This document shows positions 1 through 26,534 of a stretch of DNA of 64,000 bases, in pieces. The position numbers were made by a program, and so were the translations under genes. Every line of letters begins with the position of its first letter. The first letter of the stretch is position 1. Source of the stretch: Auanema rhodensis (Eukaryota > Nematoda > Chromadorea > Rhabditida > Rhabditidae); the NCBI GenBank assembly GCA_964057225.1, contig OZ059898.1, positions 15,477,267-15,541,266 of the forward strand, read 5' to 3'. The notes beneath the pieces are model-generated. The model was not told the origin of the DNA, made no database searches, and saw nothing but the letters and a program-made list of their open reading frames with translations.

Positions 1-238
1 TGTCAATTTCAGCGCAACAGCCGAGAGTCTTCTCTCATGGATAAGCACGATCTACACATCTGATTTCTCAGACTCATTATTCCAAATTACAGCCTTTTTT
101 TCGTTTATTTCGTTTTCATTTGACGCCAATATTTGTTTTCTTTTCAAAGTTTGTTCTTAGTTCTTCCTCTTGTTCACATCTATGTTTGGTCTTTCCTTCC
201 GTCTATGTTTTGCCCTTTCTTGGCCATTGTTTTTTCTT

Positions 239-280
<42 letters not shown>

Positions 281-1683
281 ATTTTCTATATATATTATAT
301 TAAAATTATTTAGTTTTAACATATTTTATTTTCATATATAAATATTCAAAATATACATATTCCTATTGGCATAACTTTCATTTTAATTTTTTAAAACAAC
401 ACAGATAATCATTCATCATTTCTATTATCATCACATAATCCCACTCATTCTATTTTAATTTTTAATTCTTTTTTTCTTTTCTTACAAAAACTTTTTAATA
501 GAATGATTTGAGGTAGATTTGCACTATCATTCACTCAATATACACATCGTCATCATTCATATGATTCATGATGATATCTGATTCTTTCAAACTTATCCAT
601 TTCGTTATGTTTAAACTATAGGTTGATGATGAAGAAGAAGATACTTCTTCATCGTTCTTCATCATTATCATCGAAATTTCTTTTTTTTTTCATCAAAAAA
701 CAATGAGAAAACATTTGATAAACAGAAAAATAATATCTTAAACAGTATTATATGTTATATATTATATGTTATATAGTTAATTTTTTACTTTTAATTTCAT
801 TTTTCATGATTTATTGCTTAACAACTTATCAAATTTCAACTTGATCATGTAGTAATGAAGAAAAAAATGATCTTTCAAGAAATATTTGTACTTTATACTG
901 CAGTACAAGCTATATGTATCATTCGACTTCCCCCAATAAAGCTTCCTTTTATCTCTCAAACATCATCAAACCAGACATATTTAACCTTTTTTTTTGTTTT
1001 TCAATGTATAAAAATGTTTCTCTCTCTCTCTATCTCTCTCCCCCTTCCCCTCTCTCTATCTCTTCCTCTCTTTTACTATTCTTTACTTAATATTTGAAGT
1101 ATTCATAACGTTTGAGACAAATATAACCAAAAAAAAAGATGAAAGAATAACATAACTCAAATTATACATATAAATATTCTTTATTTCATCTTTTTTTCAT
1201 ATAATATATATTATTTTTATTCATTTTAACAGCTGATTATAGATTCCAGCTTTTAGCCTTCTATTTCTTTCTATTATAATCATTTTCTCTGAAATTTTGA
1301 CGATACTTCTGGCTGTATTTCCGAACAATCTGTTCCGACGTCATAAAATTATATACAATAAATAAATATTTTGTGGCTCAAATATAACACAAAAATTTTT
1401 TCTTCATAAGTTGTATTTCATGATTTTTTTCTGATATTTAGATAAAAGAGCAGCATTTTTCTACACTAGAGCTTAGCCTTTGTATTCGTCAACCTTTTTG
1501 AAGAATACGGCTTAAATCATGCTATGACGACAAATCTGGTATAGCATAGAAGATGAAAATTGAAAGATTAAGATGCTCAAATCTTACTAATTAGTTACAC
1601 GAATAGGCTGTTTTGGTATTGTTTCAAGTCTCCTTTTTCAATTTATCTTAGTCGTGTTCACTATCTTTTAATTTTCATTTGTT

Positions 1684-1740
<57 letters not shown>

Positions 1741-2050
1741 TGCTTCTCACTCTCTTCTCTCTCTCTCACTTTTCTCTCTAACTCCTTTGTTTTTTTTCTT
1801 CCTATCACTCTCCTTTCTGCTATCACTATTTCTCTCGCTTCTTTGCAAGCTTCAAGCATATATTTTAAATAGCATTTACTATCTTTTCATGTTATGCTTC
1901 AATGACCATTCAATTTCTTTTCTTAAAAATCATTTTGTCGTTCACTATTTTTGAGTTTAAATGATTTTTAACATCATTATAACAATGAATATATTATGTT
2001 TCTTCTGTTAACATTATGATAATTATATGATAATTTATATTTTTATAATT
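1..2050. other. AT-rich upstream region, no gene seen
   Basis: Non-coding DNA with CT tracts at about 238-275, 1019-1072 and 1687-1770. No open frame here has splice sites and protein-like composition; the open frames present are Ser/Leu or Arg/Glu runs produced by the CT repeats. It is the upstream region of the calcium-sensor gene. A TTCAG acceptor at 2049-2053 could be the trans-splice site of that gene. Confidence 0.6.
1687..1770. repeat. (CT)n microsatellite, interrupted
   Basis: A CT dinucleotide run with a few interruptions, about 300 bp upstream of the calcium-sensor start codon. It is pyrimidine-rich on the sense strand of that gene. Confidence 0.9.
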
Positions 2051-2087
2051 CAGAAATAGAAAAAACAGCCTAAGAAGACGATACAGA

Positions 2088-4151
2088 ATGGGAAAAGCTC
2101 ATAGTAAAGATGTTGATCCAAAAAAGAAAAAGGCAAATAAAAAATTATTGCCAGAAGAAATAAAGGAATTAGAAGACAGAACGTATTGTCAGTTTATTTT
2201 CTCTTTTTTACTTTTTTTATTTTCATTTCGTTTTACAGTTTCTCGTAAAGAATTGAAAAAATGGTACAAAGATTTTGTTCGTGATTGTCCAACTGGTGAA
2301 TTGAAGATGGAAGAATTTCAGGTAACTATTAAGCGATTAACTTCTTCTTCTGTGCAGCTATTCCTCTTCATTTTTTCAATTTTCAACCAAATTTTACAAA
2401 CAAAATTAAAAAAAAAGAACGTTAAATTAAATAAATTAGAATCTATTTAAATTAAAATTAATACAGTAAAACAGAGAAAAAAAAAGGATAATTGTGATTT
2501 AGCTTTAATATAAATAAATCTTCTTTTTTCTATTATAATCAATTACTGTTTGATATTTTTATTTTTTAGAATATATATAAACAATTTTTCCCAAATGGTG
2601 ATCCGTCCAAGTTTGCAGCCTTTGTTTTCAACGTTTTTGATGATAATCAGGTAAACGAGGAAATATAATATGATTTAGTGCTAGTATTGGACTAGTTTAT
2701 GAAAAAAAAAAAAATGTTATTTTGAAGGACAAGAGCAACTTAAATATTTCCAATTACAAGTTTTTAGCTTAAAACTAATTAGTAAACTTTTTTTCATAAA
2801 TGGCGTATTTTACGTGAAACGTGAAAAGCATATAGTTTATTAGCATATATTGATTAAAAAACTAAAATATTTTATTTTGTTTTAGGATGGACATATATCT
2901 TTCAAAGAATTTATAGCTGCTTTATCTATCACTTCACGAGGAACTTTAGATGAAAAACTGGATTGTAAGTTCAAAGTTATTTCAATCTATTTCTTTATAA
3001 TTATTATTAAAGGGGCTTTCTCTTTATACGATGTTGATAAAGATGGTTATATAACAAAGAATGAGATGGCAGATATAGTTGATGCTATCTATAGGTAAGA
3101 ATATTGTTATTCCTTCTTCTAACATATCAAAAACAGAAAAATGATTAGTATTCTTTTATATTTCATAGTCAGTTAGGCTTATTCTAAAAACCTAGGTTGG
3201 AGTCATGTTTGAGACTCTAATAGATCTTTGGTCTGAACCTCCCGTTAAGAATAATGTTAAAAACTGCAAAATTTTAAAATTAATTTTCGAATATTCAATA
3301 AGAATGACTGTTTTTACTTCATTTTTTTTTCTTTCAGTATGATAGGAAACATGCTGGAGCTTCCTAAAGATGAAGATACACCACAGAAACGTGTTGAAAA
3401 AATCTTTTCAAATATGGATAAGGTTTGTTATTTTAATTAAAGCATAATGAATAATATGCAAATGCTACCAAAAGATATTGAGATTTGTTTTCTTGATTAT
3501 GTTTTTGTGTTGGTTGAACATTTTAAATTATTTCGAAAGATTAGTTAAAAAAAAAAGAAATGTATAGAAGGGAAAGAGAAGAAATAAAAGATAGTATACC
3601 ACATTATATCGTTTATCATATATAAATATGAATAAAAATGATAAAATAAGATAATATATGAAAAAAATTGATAAAGTTAATCTTTTTTTTGAGAATTTCT
3701 AAGATATTTATCAAAAAAATAACCATTTTTGATACATAATAGCTCAAGAAGTTACAAAAGAAATATGATGTGATTATTTTATCAATTAAAACTTAATTAT
3801 CATATATAAATATTTATTTAATTTATATATATATTTATATATAATCTATATAATCTATATAAATAATATAGTTAAATTTTAAATTGATAAATGATTACCT
3901 TCTTCAATAATTTATGTTATTGAAATATATAAATAATTTTTTTTTGCAAAGAAAATTAAATTATGACGTTTTGAGCAGATTTAATTTTTTATAATTATAA
4001 ACGATATAATTATATAAACTTATACATATGTATATACATCACATATATATTTCAGAATTATGATGGACGTCTGACGAGGGAAGAATTCAAGGAAGGTTCA
4101 AAAGCTGATCCATGGATTGTACAGGCTCTCACTATGGATATGGCTTCATAG
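2088..4151 (+). CDS. Neuronal calcium sensor (NCS/frequenin family), 7 exons
   Basis: Exons by reading: 2088-2187, 2239-2321, 2570-2650, 2886-2964, 3013-3094, 3338-3422 and 4056-4151. They sum to 606 nt, or 201 residues plus stop. The start MGKAHSK is an N-myristoylation type, as in NCS-1. Helix-rich segments [14 protein letters not shown] and [13 protein letters not shown] are family hallmarks. EF1 is degenerate (Cys-Pro), as in the family. EF2 (85-96), EF3 (121-132) and EF4 (169-180) all carry D-x-D/N-x-D/N-G loops ending in Glu, so three Ca2+ sites look intact. Members bind membranes through myristate and regulate kinases, GPCRs and exocytosis in neurons. Oddities: a basic insertion ([10 protein letters not shown]) after the myristoylation site and a C terminus ending LTMDMAS, where NCS-1 has LSLYDGLV. 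The family call is firm; which nematode paralogue it is remains uncertain. A TTCAG at 2049-2053 is the probable trans-splice acceptor. Confidence 0.93.
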
Positions 4152-4308
4152 TTACCTGATTGATACATTTTTTAAATTATTTTTATTATTCTTTTAAAAG
4201 AAATAATAATAATAATATTAATAATAATAATAGATTATTACATTTATTTCTTTAAAATAATAATAATAGTTTAATATCTTTTTCACATGGCATTGAAACT
4301 CTCTTTCT

Positions 4309-4392
<84 letters not shown>

Positions 4393-5197
4393 CTGCTCTT
4401 TTCTATCTCTCTGTGAAAATTGTTTTTTTTTTGAAAAAGCTAGTTAATTCTGCGATCAATTGGCCCTAAAAAAACTGCTACTGACAATTTTCTTGTGCTT
4501 CTTCAGCCCTTCTACTGGTATTTTAAATTCCAATTACATAGTCAATTTGGGCAGAAGAATGTAAAGTCTAGATGAATGTAATTCAAAAGAAATGGTATTG
4601 CTTTTATTTTTTTATCTTCAAATTAATACTTTTATGCTTTTCTGAGATTTTTTTAAAAACAACTTCAGGTATGATCTTATATGTTCAAATTCTCTTCCCC
4701 AATCCACTATCAGCCCTATCATCTTTTTCATTTTTCAAAAAAAAAAGAAAAAAAAAGAAGATTTTTGCTTATTTTTCCTTTTCATTAATTTACAAAAAAT
4801 GTATATTATACTATTAAAATTATATAGTTTATTAAATGATCTCTTGTAATCATTTCTATTTTCATCTCTTTCTTTGTCTTCTTCACAGAATTGTAATAGC
4901 TTTCATCAAATACATATATTATAATTCTATAGACATAAAATTGATATAATCTATACATATAAATATATTTTTAAAAATTATATTTTCAATACTTTGACGT
5001 TATTTTTCAAATAAAATGAACAAATTGTCATTTGGTTATTAAAATAAAAAGCTTTCATTTAGTATAATAAACTACTATATCATATAATTAACAGTTATAA
5101 TTATATAAATAAATATTTTCTATACTATATACACATATTACACACAGCTGAGCACAAATCATCAGATTGGAAATAAGCATGTAGTGTCCTTTGGTTG
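4152..5197. other. 3' flank and AT-rich spacer
   Basis: Contains TAA-trinucleotide runs near 4205-4270 and a long CT tract. I see no gene; the calcium-sensor 3' UTR must lie in the first few hundred bases. Confidence 0.5.
4313..4394. repeat. (CT)n tract followed by (CTAT)n
   Basis: About 30 uninterrupted CT units followed by a short CTAT run ending near 4394. Confidence 0.92.
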
Positions 5198-5751
5198 TCA
5201 TGAGATAACTGTGCTCACACACAATGTACAATGAAGCTCATCGATAGACTGCAATCACTAACTGATTTGGCTTCCAATGAAAATCAAAATACACAGCAAC
5301 TTCAAAGATCATGTTACATATGAACTATATGTATGATTACTTTCATTCTATTTGACGATAACACATTGAGTTGTGCTTGATTCAATGTCAACAGCTTGAT
5401 GGGATCAAAAGGAAACTTGTCACACAGTAAATATTCCAAGAGTTCCTAGACGTATTCTATTTGAAAATGTAAAAATTACTTGACATTTTCTTATTTCACT
5501 TATATTATATTTATAAAATAATATAAATATAAATATTATTATTCGTAAACAATTTTGTAAACATGTTGCTATCTTTGTATTTTCTCTTTCGTAGTCAAGA
5601 CTCATATCATTCAAAGTACAGCTGACCAAGAAGCTATCAAATGGACGATTGTTAATGCTTTCACCCAAACACACAAAATATAAAAAAGATTAATTTACAT
5701 AGGATACGTCATTAGCACGTGGAACGTGCTACAAGGTGCCATTGATCTCAT
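5198..5751 (-). CDS. Possible small unrecognised gene
   Basis: Read on the - strand from ATG at 5751, protein-like segments join through plausible splice sites. The start is MRSMAPCSTF, then an exon containing NNRPFDSFLVSCTLNDMSL, then ELLEYLLCDKFPFDPIKLL after an acceptor near 5450, and a last exon encoding SIDELHCTLCVSTVIS with its stop at 5198. Composition is protein-like and unlike the surrounding AT-rich DNA. Weak points: the middle exon must either read through an Ile/Phe-rich AT stretch or use a very short intron of about 34 nt, and no family is recognised. It lies head-to-head with the downstream transporter, leaving about 1.25 kb for two promoters. It could be a pseudogene or chance. 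Confidence 0.3.
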
Positions 5752-5823
5752 TTTATTTTATGTGGTGCAGTGATTGTTAACGGTTGTTGTTGAGTATTAT
5801 TACCTTTCATCGTTTACCTTTAA

Positions 5824-5905
<82 letters not shown>

Positions 5906-6968
5906 ATATTTCTCAATATCTTCATATCAATCAATGGTCAAAATTTTAATTTATTTGAAAAAATAAATTTCATGTTATTTTTATATTTTATGTTATTTAA
6001 ACAATAATTATTTACTTTACTTCTTCTCATCCTCATATTTTTTTTCTTATACTCTTTGATATCTAACTATGTATTTGACATTATACCTTTACGTTGATAA
6101 GATACGATCTTAAAATTGATTGCTTACCATTTAAGTACTCAATAGATATATGATTTCCTTCAAAAAGAAAAAAAGAAATAATTTATTTAACTATTCGTCA
6201 TCATCTCTTTTCCATACATATCCTTCTTCTTTCTTTTCTTTTTATACTTTTTCTATATGTACTTTCTAAATCTACTTATCTTACTAATCTCACTTTGATA
6301 GATCTGATCTACTTTGATTGAACTTTTTTATAAGAAAAATATCAAAATAGCTATTATAATCAAATTCTATTTATAGTTTTTTTCATTTTTTTATTCTTTT
6401 CATGAATTATGTGTAAATTTATATTTATATAATGAATATAATTTAGTTCAATTACCTTGGATAATTGAATGTCTCTTCGAATTTTCTAAAATAAATCTTT
6501 TTTTTTTTGCTCAAACTTTTCATATTTTGGCTTATAATCAAGCAAATAAAATAATCAAATTCTTTATCAAATGTCTTGTCAAATTCCAAGACATGTAAAT
6601 TGATAAATGATTTAATTATTATGAAATCCAATCTATTTTCTGAATCTTTCTACTCATCATCAATGAATTTGTTTCGAAATCTATTCATATTCTGATGATT
6701 TTAATTGAATTCCTTATACTTTAAGCTCTGAAATACAATATGATTTGAGAAATAATTCAATTTTTCTCAATAATTTATAATTAAACGCAAATATCAATTT
6801 TCAAATATTATTCTTAAATACTTATATCATCTTCAGACTTTTCAAATTCATCTTTTTGCCGTCAAACTGTATTTACTTTTCTTTCTCATCAAGACTGCAA
6901 TCATCTGAGATTATTCTCAGATTTTTTCAGAAACATCTACTTAATATTTCATCATAACTAGTCTTTCA
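5752..6968. other. AT-rich region upstream of the first MRP gene
   Basis: No gene seen. It holds a CT microsatellite at 5829-5897, then AT-rich DNA. A TTTCAG acceptor ends at 6969, about 36 nt before the transporter start codon, and probably marks a trans-splice site. Confidence 0.5.
5829..5897. repeat. (CT)n microsatellite
   Basis: CT dinucleotide run with two single-T interruptions. Confidence 0.9.
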
Positions 6969-7005
6969 GTTAAAACATACATTATCACCGCCTGTCTAAG
7001 TTCAT

Positions 7006-13957
<6,952 letters not shown>

Positions 13958-14047
13958 TTAATAATTAATTTTCATTAAACTTGATGTCGTATTTAAGCTA
14001 TAGTGTTTTAGAATAATATTAAATATCATATTTTATACTTTATGAAT

Positions 14048-14053
14048 AATAAA
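14048..14053 (+). terminator. Probable poly(A) signal AATAAA, first MRP gene
   Basis: AATAAA 91 nt after the stop codon at 13957, and the only canonical hexamer before the tRNA genes. Confidence 0.45.
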
Positions 14054-14143
14054 ATTCAAAAAATATACTTTCGAACTTCAAATTTTAATTGGAATATGTG
14101 TTTATAAATAAAAACAAGCAAGATTGAGAAAAGAAAAAATGTA

Positions 14144-14215
14144 TGCGTTCGGGGGGAATCGAACCCCCGTCGAATGCTTGGAAGGCATCCATGCTGACCA
14201 TTACACCACGAACGC
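14144..14215 (-). tRNA. tRNA-Gly (UCC), copy 1
   Basis: 72 nt on the - strand. Acceptor GCGTTCG/CGAACGC with discriminator A, A box TGGTGTAATGGTCAGCA, anticodon loop CTTCCAA giving anticodon UCC, and T arm GGGTTCGATTCCC. A T6 run follows as Pol III terminator. Confidence 0.95.
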
Positions 14216-14309
14216 TACATTAACGTTGACTCAATTCTTCATTAGAGCGTCGAATATCAATCTGCGAGACCTAATTTATGAAAACAGTATTGAGAATTAA
14301 TAAAATATA

Positions 14310-14381
14310 TGCGTTCGGGGGGAATCGAACCCCCGTCGAATGCTTGGAAGGCATCCATGCTGACCATTACACCACGAACGC
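14310..14381 (-). tRNA. tRNA-Gly (UCC), copy 2
   Basis: Identical over all 72 nt to the copy at 14144-14215, same strand, 94 bp apart. Flanks differ beyond a few bases. A T4 run follows as terminator. Confidence 0.95.
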
Positions 14382-15164
14382 TACGTATTATCTTAAACGG
14401 GATATGAATATCCAAGAGGCTGAAGAGTGACCATGAGAATATAAGATGAATGTATTTGAAAATCATCTGAATGACCTTAATACGTTCTTGCCACTATATC
14501 TATATGGTCGATAATTTTTTGTTTGATGAGAAATAAATGATCTTCGTTCGATTTAAACATCTTCACGCAATCTTCGAAAGTTTTTTTTTGTTACAAGATA
14601 ACACCTGATAAAAAGGCGTCAATGCTGCCGCTCCTATAGTGTGCATAGTTGTAGTTCAATGGACGGAGAATGTTTGTCGCTGGCAGAAATAGTGATGAAA
14701 TAGACGATGACGATGATGATGGTGTTGATGAAAACGGCATATTCATAGAACAAATAATACTGGTTAACCTTGAATTTTACCTCACTCGTACTCTAGTCAG
14801 CAGAATTACACATTGGCTAATGTTTTTCAGTTCAAACATCAGTCTGTATCTCCATTTTAGTTGCTAACATTCACAAGCTCACACTGCCTAAACTGTTCTC
14901 TATACATAGGTCCTGCTATACAAACTTCTCTCTTTGTGTGTTTATCACAACCTTAAATCAAGCTTACACCGCTTTTTTCACAAAATTTTCGAAAAAAAAT
15001 GAACCAAATAATCAATATACTATCGGTGTTTTGTATCCCTATTTTATTCTTTTTTCTTTTACTTTCTCATTCTATTTAATCACACTTTCGAAAACTTTTT
15101 TTTGCTGAGATGTAGTATTCACATTTTCTTATTCATGTATGTTTAAACGAAAGGAGATCTATAG

Positions 15165-15171
<7 letters not shown>

Positions 15172-15220
<49 letters not shown>

Positions 15221-15232
15221 GAGAGAGAGAGA
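15172..15232. repeat. (GA)n microsatellite
   Basis: About 30 GA units with one GG interruption. It has the opposite strand polarity to most tracts upstream of + strand genes in the window. Confidence 0.92.
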
Positions 15233-15404
15233 GTAGTGGTGGATAGGAGGTGCGCCAATCCAGCGTGTTTCTTCTCTCTTTCTCTCCTATATCTTATAAT
15301 CTTCCTCTATCTGTCTAACTAACGAGTATGACAACGCTTATCAGACTTATATTCTCTAGTCTCAATATCTCATAACTAAAAAAAAAATATTTTTATACTA
15401 ATAA

Positions 15405-15711
15405 TCATATGAATTGTTGCTGCTTACTTGCTTGTATTATATGATTTAAGACAACATTTCCGGCTATGTTAGCTGTCATTTTCAAGAAAATACGATGACT
15501 TTTCAACTTAATTCTTAGTTCTTGTATTTCATCATACTTATTGTTTGTATCATAGTAAAAGAGGGGCGGATCTTTGCCTATAGCTTTGGCGTCGCATCGA
15601 TTGCTCACCGCATTACTAAAACATATCAAGTGCTTTCCTTCATTGTTGCTGTCGCTGCTGCTACTGCTGTTGCTACTGCTGTTAGTGCTGCCGTTGTTGC
15701 TGATTTTGCTC
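15405..15711 (-). CDS. Possible exon of an unrecognised - strand gene
   Basis: An open frame of about 100 codons on the - strand. It starts with a Ser/Asn-rich stretch from AGC/AAC repeats, then mixed sequence including YYDTNNKYDEIQELRIKLKS and a C terminus IIQASKQQQFI. There is no ATG at the front, so it could only be a terminal exon entered through an AG within the CAG/AAC repeats. No family is recognised and no upstream exon was found. It may be chance in a trinucleotide-repeat region. Confidence 0.2.
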
Positions 15712-16015
15712 TTGGCTTATACTGCTCCATTGATTTGAATTCGAAAATTTTCGATTTCTATTTGATAAAGAACAAAGAATATCAGACTTCTTGAATTCGT
15801 CATCGATCTTCAAGTTCGTTTCGAAACACACATACATCGTGTATTTTCGAAACGTTTATAGCTTTGGCCTTTCTTCAAACAAGATAAAACGTCTATTGAG
15901 ACATTGAATTTGCAATTTTTCTTTTATTAATTATTATTATTATTATATATATAATATATATTATTGATTTTATTCTTCCTTACAGGGTTCTTGGCCTATT
16001 TCAATCACCGTTGCA

Positions 16016-23289
<7,274 letters not shown>

Positions 23290-24352
23290 AGAAACTTATA
23301 CTTATTGAAATAAAAAGTTAAAAAAATCAATAATTGTATAAATAATTATTTTTGTTATTAATTGTTATTTTATAACTTTTAATGTTATATTAATTACATA
23401 CATAAATCATGCATCTCGGATCAATATTTGATTATTTTTATTAAAAATAAATTTAATTATTGTTTGTTTATTTATTTGTTTGTGGTATTATTAGAGAATA
23501 AGTTTAAGTTATATCATATTTGGGAAAATCTTATTTCAATGAATATTCTTGAGATTCTATAACACAACTGCTAAAGTTGAAATTTAAAATTCTACGTAAA
23601 CTAAATGTATTTCTAACTTATATAATACATGTGTTTAAGCTATAATCAAGTTGGTTCAAGTTGTAAGTTGGATAATAAGTTTAAAAACTTTTAATAAAGC
23701 AAATGAAAAAGATACAGCATATTGATTGAAAACTAAAAAGAGGATATAACACTCGTAATATAGGAACTTGAATACTGATTTCTCATATAATACAAACACA
23801 TATGATATCAATAAATTGAAATTAAAAAAAAAGAAAAATAGAAAGATATGTATAATTACAATCAAATTGTTCAATTTTTTGCACAAAAATATCTGAATGA
23901 TTAAGTTGGAAGATAAATTTCGAGGTATATGTATCATATTGGAATAGTAAAAACAATAAAAACAAACAAAAATAATGACTATTAGAATGAATATGAAACT
24001 TGAGCTTAATGTTATGAATAAATAAATCAAAAATTAAGCTTTAACGGTACTTTTAAGCTTAAGATGAACATATCAAATGAGAAAATGTTGCCCAAGTTTT
24101 AGATGAAAAAAAATAATTTTCATGAAAAATAACATTACAGCACCGGATCCTGAGTTCAATTGATGGAATAGCTCTCGGAAAATGATTTAAGATAAGGTAC
24201 AAAGAGCTATTTTGGTTGAAAAAAGAAAAGAAAGAAAGATACAACAATAGGCCATTGAAACAAAGCTTAAATGACACAGATGCAGAGAAATTATCGAATT
24301 ACAATGAAATCATTGATGTCCACGTAAGAGTTTCGGAAGTTGTTTGAGATTT
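23290..24352. other. Convergent AT-rich spacer
   Basis: Between the stop codons of the second MRP gene (+) and the membrane-protein gene (-). AT-rich, with no protein-like frame; holds the 3' UTRs. Confidence 0.55.
23309..23314 (+). terminator. Probable poly(A) signal AATAAA, second MRP gene
   Basis: The hexamer lies 20 nt after the stop codon. The next gene is convergent, about 1 kb away. Confidence 0.55.
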
Positions 24353-26534
24353 CTATCCGACATGTGGACGTTCTCGTCGGAATGACACATGATTCTCACT
24401 GAATACTTCTCGCACTGGCTCGATATGAGGTAAAGCACCGAATGGACATTCCTCTGTAATTGAGGAAATTAATAATTTTTTGAATTTAATTCAGTTTTTA
24501 CTTACCAATGATACTGATTCTCGTAGCTGGACAATCTGTCATAGGCTTGTGTTGTGGCTGCTGCTGCTGCTGAGGGAGATGATGCTGTGGCTGAGAAGTC
24601 GGCCGGATATTAGATAGATCGGAAGCAAGAGGTGAAATAGGTGTTGATGTATGATTGGGTGGAAGAATTTTCTCAATATCATTGAAATCAAGATATTCCT
24701 ATAATAATTAATAATATTAAGATTCTGAATATTCTTTATGATTAACCTTATGACGCAATTGAGGTGAATTTTCAAAGTCAAAGTATGACTGTCTCTGATT
24801 GAAAGCATTTGAGAATCTTTTGCGAGCGTCAAACATCATTGAAACTGGAATAAATCAGATAGTTATAAGCATTATTCTGACAAAGTTTCACAAACTTTTT
24901 CTTGTTGTTAACGTATCTGTCAAACGTGACTCCTTTTCTATTGACTTAGGAGTTGGAATAGTGAAAATTGGATCCGGAATTTTGGGATGTATGCCAAGAA
25001 CTGCAAATAAAAATTTTTATTTTTTTCCTTATAATTTCTATTATATTTTTAGTTCTTAATCTTCATTACACTGATAGAACATGATTCTCAAAGCCCAAAA
25101 AAAAAGAAAAAAATGAATGATTGAATTGGAAATTCAGGCCAAGGATTTGTACTTTCCATGTAAGTGAACTGAACACTCATTTATAATGATAACGATGATG
25201 ATGAAGTTAAAGAAATCATGATTGAACCCTAATTTGTAAGAATTTAATAAGAAAATAGATGATAAATACTATTTGTATTTATTATTTATTTTAATTTTCT
25301 TTTATTTTTTAAAAAATATTTGTAATAAATACAATACAACAATAGAGAAAAGTCACAGAGACTATCATTCATTTCATCAATCATGTTAAGTTTTTTAAAA
25401 ACAAATGCGTGAATTTTGTTTATTTCTTCTTGAGAATAGTTACATTCCTTTTCATTGTTTATAGATTATATTTCAATTTTACAGGTATTTTTTCAGGTTA
25501 AAACACTTAAAAACATGAAAAGACCGAAGAAGAAACTTGACATTAATCCTTCGACCATCAACTTTATACTTAGATTCTGAAACATTTCCTTCCAATTTTC
25601 TTCTTAACCCCTCTTCCCACCTTGCCCCCCCCCCCTCTCACCAATTAAAGGAAGCGGAAAAAGTTCATTTATTTGTATTGATTTGCTTTGAAATGTCGTA
25701 TTGATTATGATTAGGCAATCCTTTCACTATCATTCACCATTTCTGCCCCTGGGGGCAAGTCGTTATATCAGCAGGAATAGGCAAACTGAGACCGGTTGCT
25801 ATCAAAACAAAGGTCAATGAGTAAACAAACATCAAGTCAATAAGGCAGACGGAGACATCTCTGAAGCTTCAATCGCTCAACTAGACGGCCTCCTATCGCA
25901 ACCTTGTGGTAATTGACACTTTTGATTTCGAGAACTAGATGACCACAGTCAGAAAGCTAAGGATATGGAAAGAGAGGTAGATGAGGATGAGAGACCGAAG
26001 AGCTGACAGGAAAGGATGCTGAAGATAGTATTCGGAGAAAAGCATGGTCAACAAGATTCAGAGTATATAGAGATAATCCAATGTGATGAGACTGGATTTT
26101 CTAAATTTACCGTTGACAAAACACGGAAAGAGCGGTTTCCCTTGTAAAGATTAAACGAACTGACGGATTCAAGACGATAAAACAGTTTCGAATTGTTGAA
26201 ACTATCATTATGACAGATGATTTTGGTTAACCTTCGATCCACCTCTCTCCCGCTGCCCCCCTCTACCCCTCTCAACGTCTACGCCAAAAAGAAAGACGAT
26301 TTTAGATGATTTCTAACTGGGAATAATCCAATTCAATTAGTATGATCTTTGTGAATTTGATCTTTTTTATGTTCGTAAAAGACGTACTTGATGGTTGACG
26401 AACAGGAGCTACTATCGCCTGCTTCTGTTTGGTTCGCTTGGAATTCCGGCATAAGATGAACGTTAACAAGACGGCTGCTAGTAAGACACAAGCTAATGAT
26501 ACAGCTATGATGACAATTATATAATCCTGCATAT
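24353..26534 (-). CDS. C-terminal half of an unrecognised single-pass membrane protein (partial)
   Basis: Five - strand exons join in frame: 26534-26388, 25000-24896, 24844-24747, 24698-24506 and 24453-24353 (stop). Together they encode about 213 residues. The first exon enters at phase 1 and encodes a hydrophobic helix (VIIAVSLACVLLAAVLLTFI) followed by basic RNSKRTKQKQ, a type I transmembrane segment with a cytoplasmic stop-transfer. The tail is hydrophilic, with PKIPDPIFTIPTP, FDFENSPQLRHKEYLDFND, a poly-Gln stretch near 24560 and the C terminus RRERPHVG. This layout suits an adhesion or guidance receptor tail, but I recognise no family and find no kinase, phosphatase or PDZ-ligand motif. 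The ectodomain exons must lie upstream (above 26.5 kb) and were not placed. A possible piece is an open stretch at 26780-27069. The intron 25001-26387 is unusually long for this window. Confidence 0.65.

Larger units (their letters stand above)
14382..15984. other. Spacer between the two MRP genes
   Basis: Contains the GA microsatellite at 15172-15232 and one protein-like open frame on the - strand (15405-15711, listed separately). Otherwise AT-rich. A TTACAG acceptor ends at 15985, about 30 nt before the next start codon. Confidence 0.5.

Noticed and set aside
120-341. Ser/Leu-rich open frames over CT tracts, here and near 1679, 4287, 5774, 54677, 54735, 56016 and 61693
   Set aside because: They are translations of CT microsatellites with AT-rich ends; no splice context and no non-repeat protein content.
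14257-14466. 69-codon open frame on the - strand
   Set aside because: It runs through the tRNA-Gly gene.
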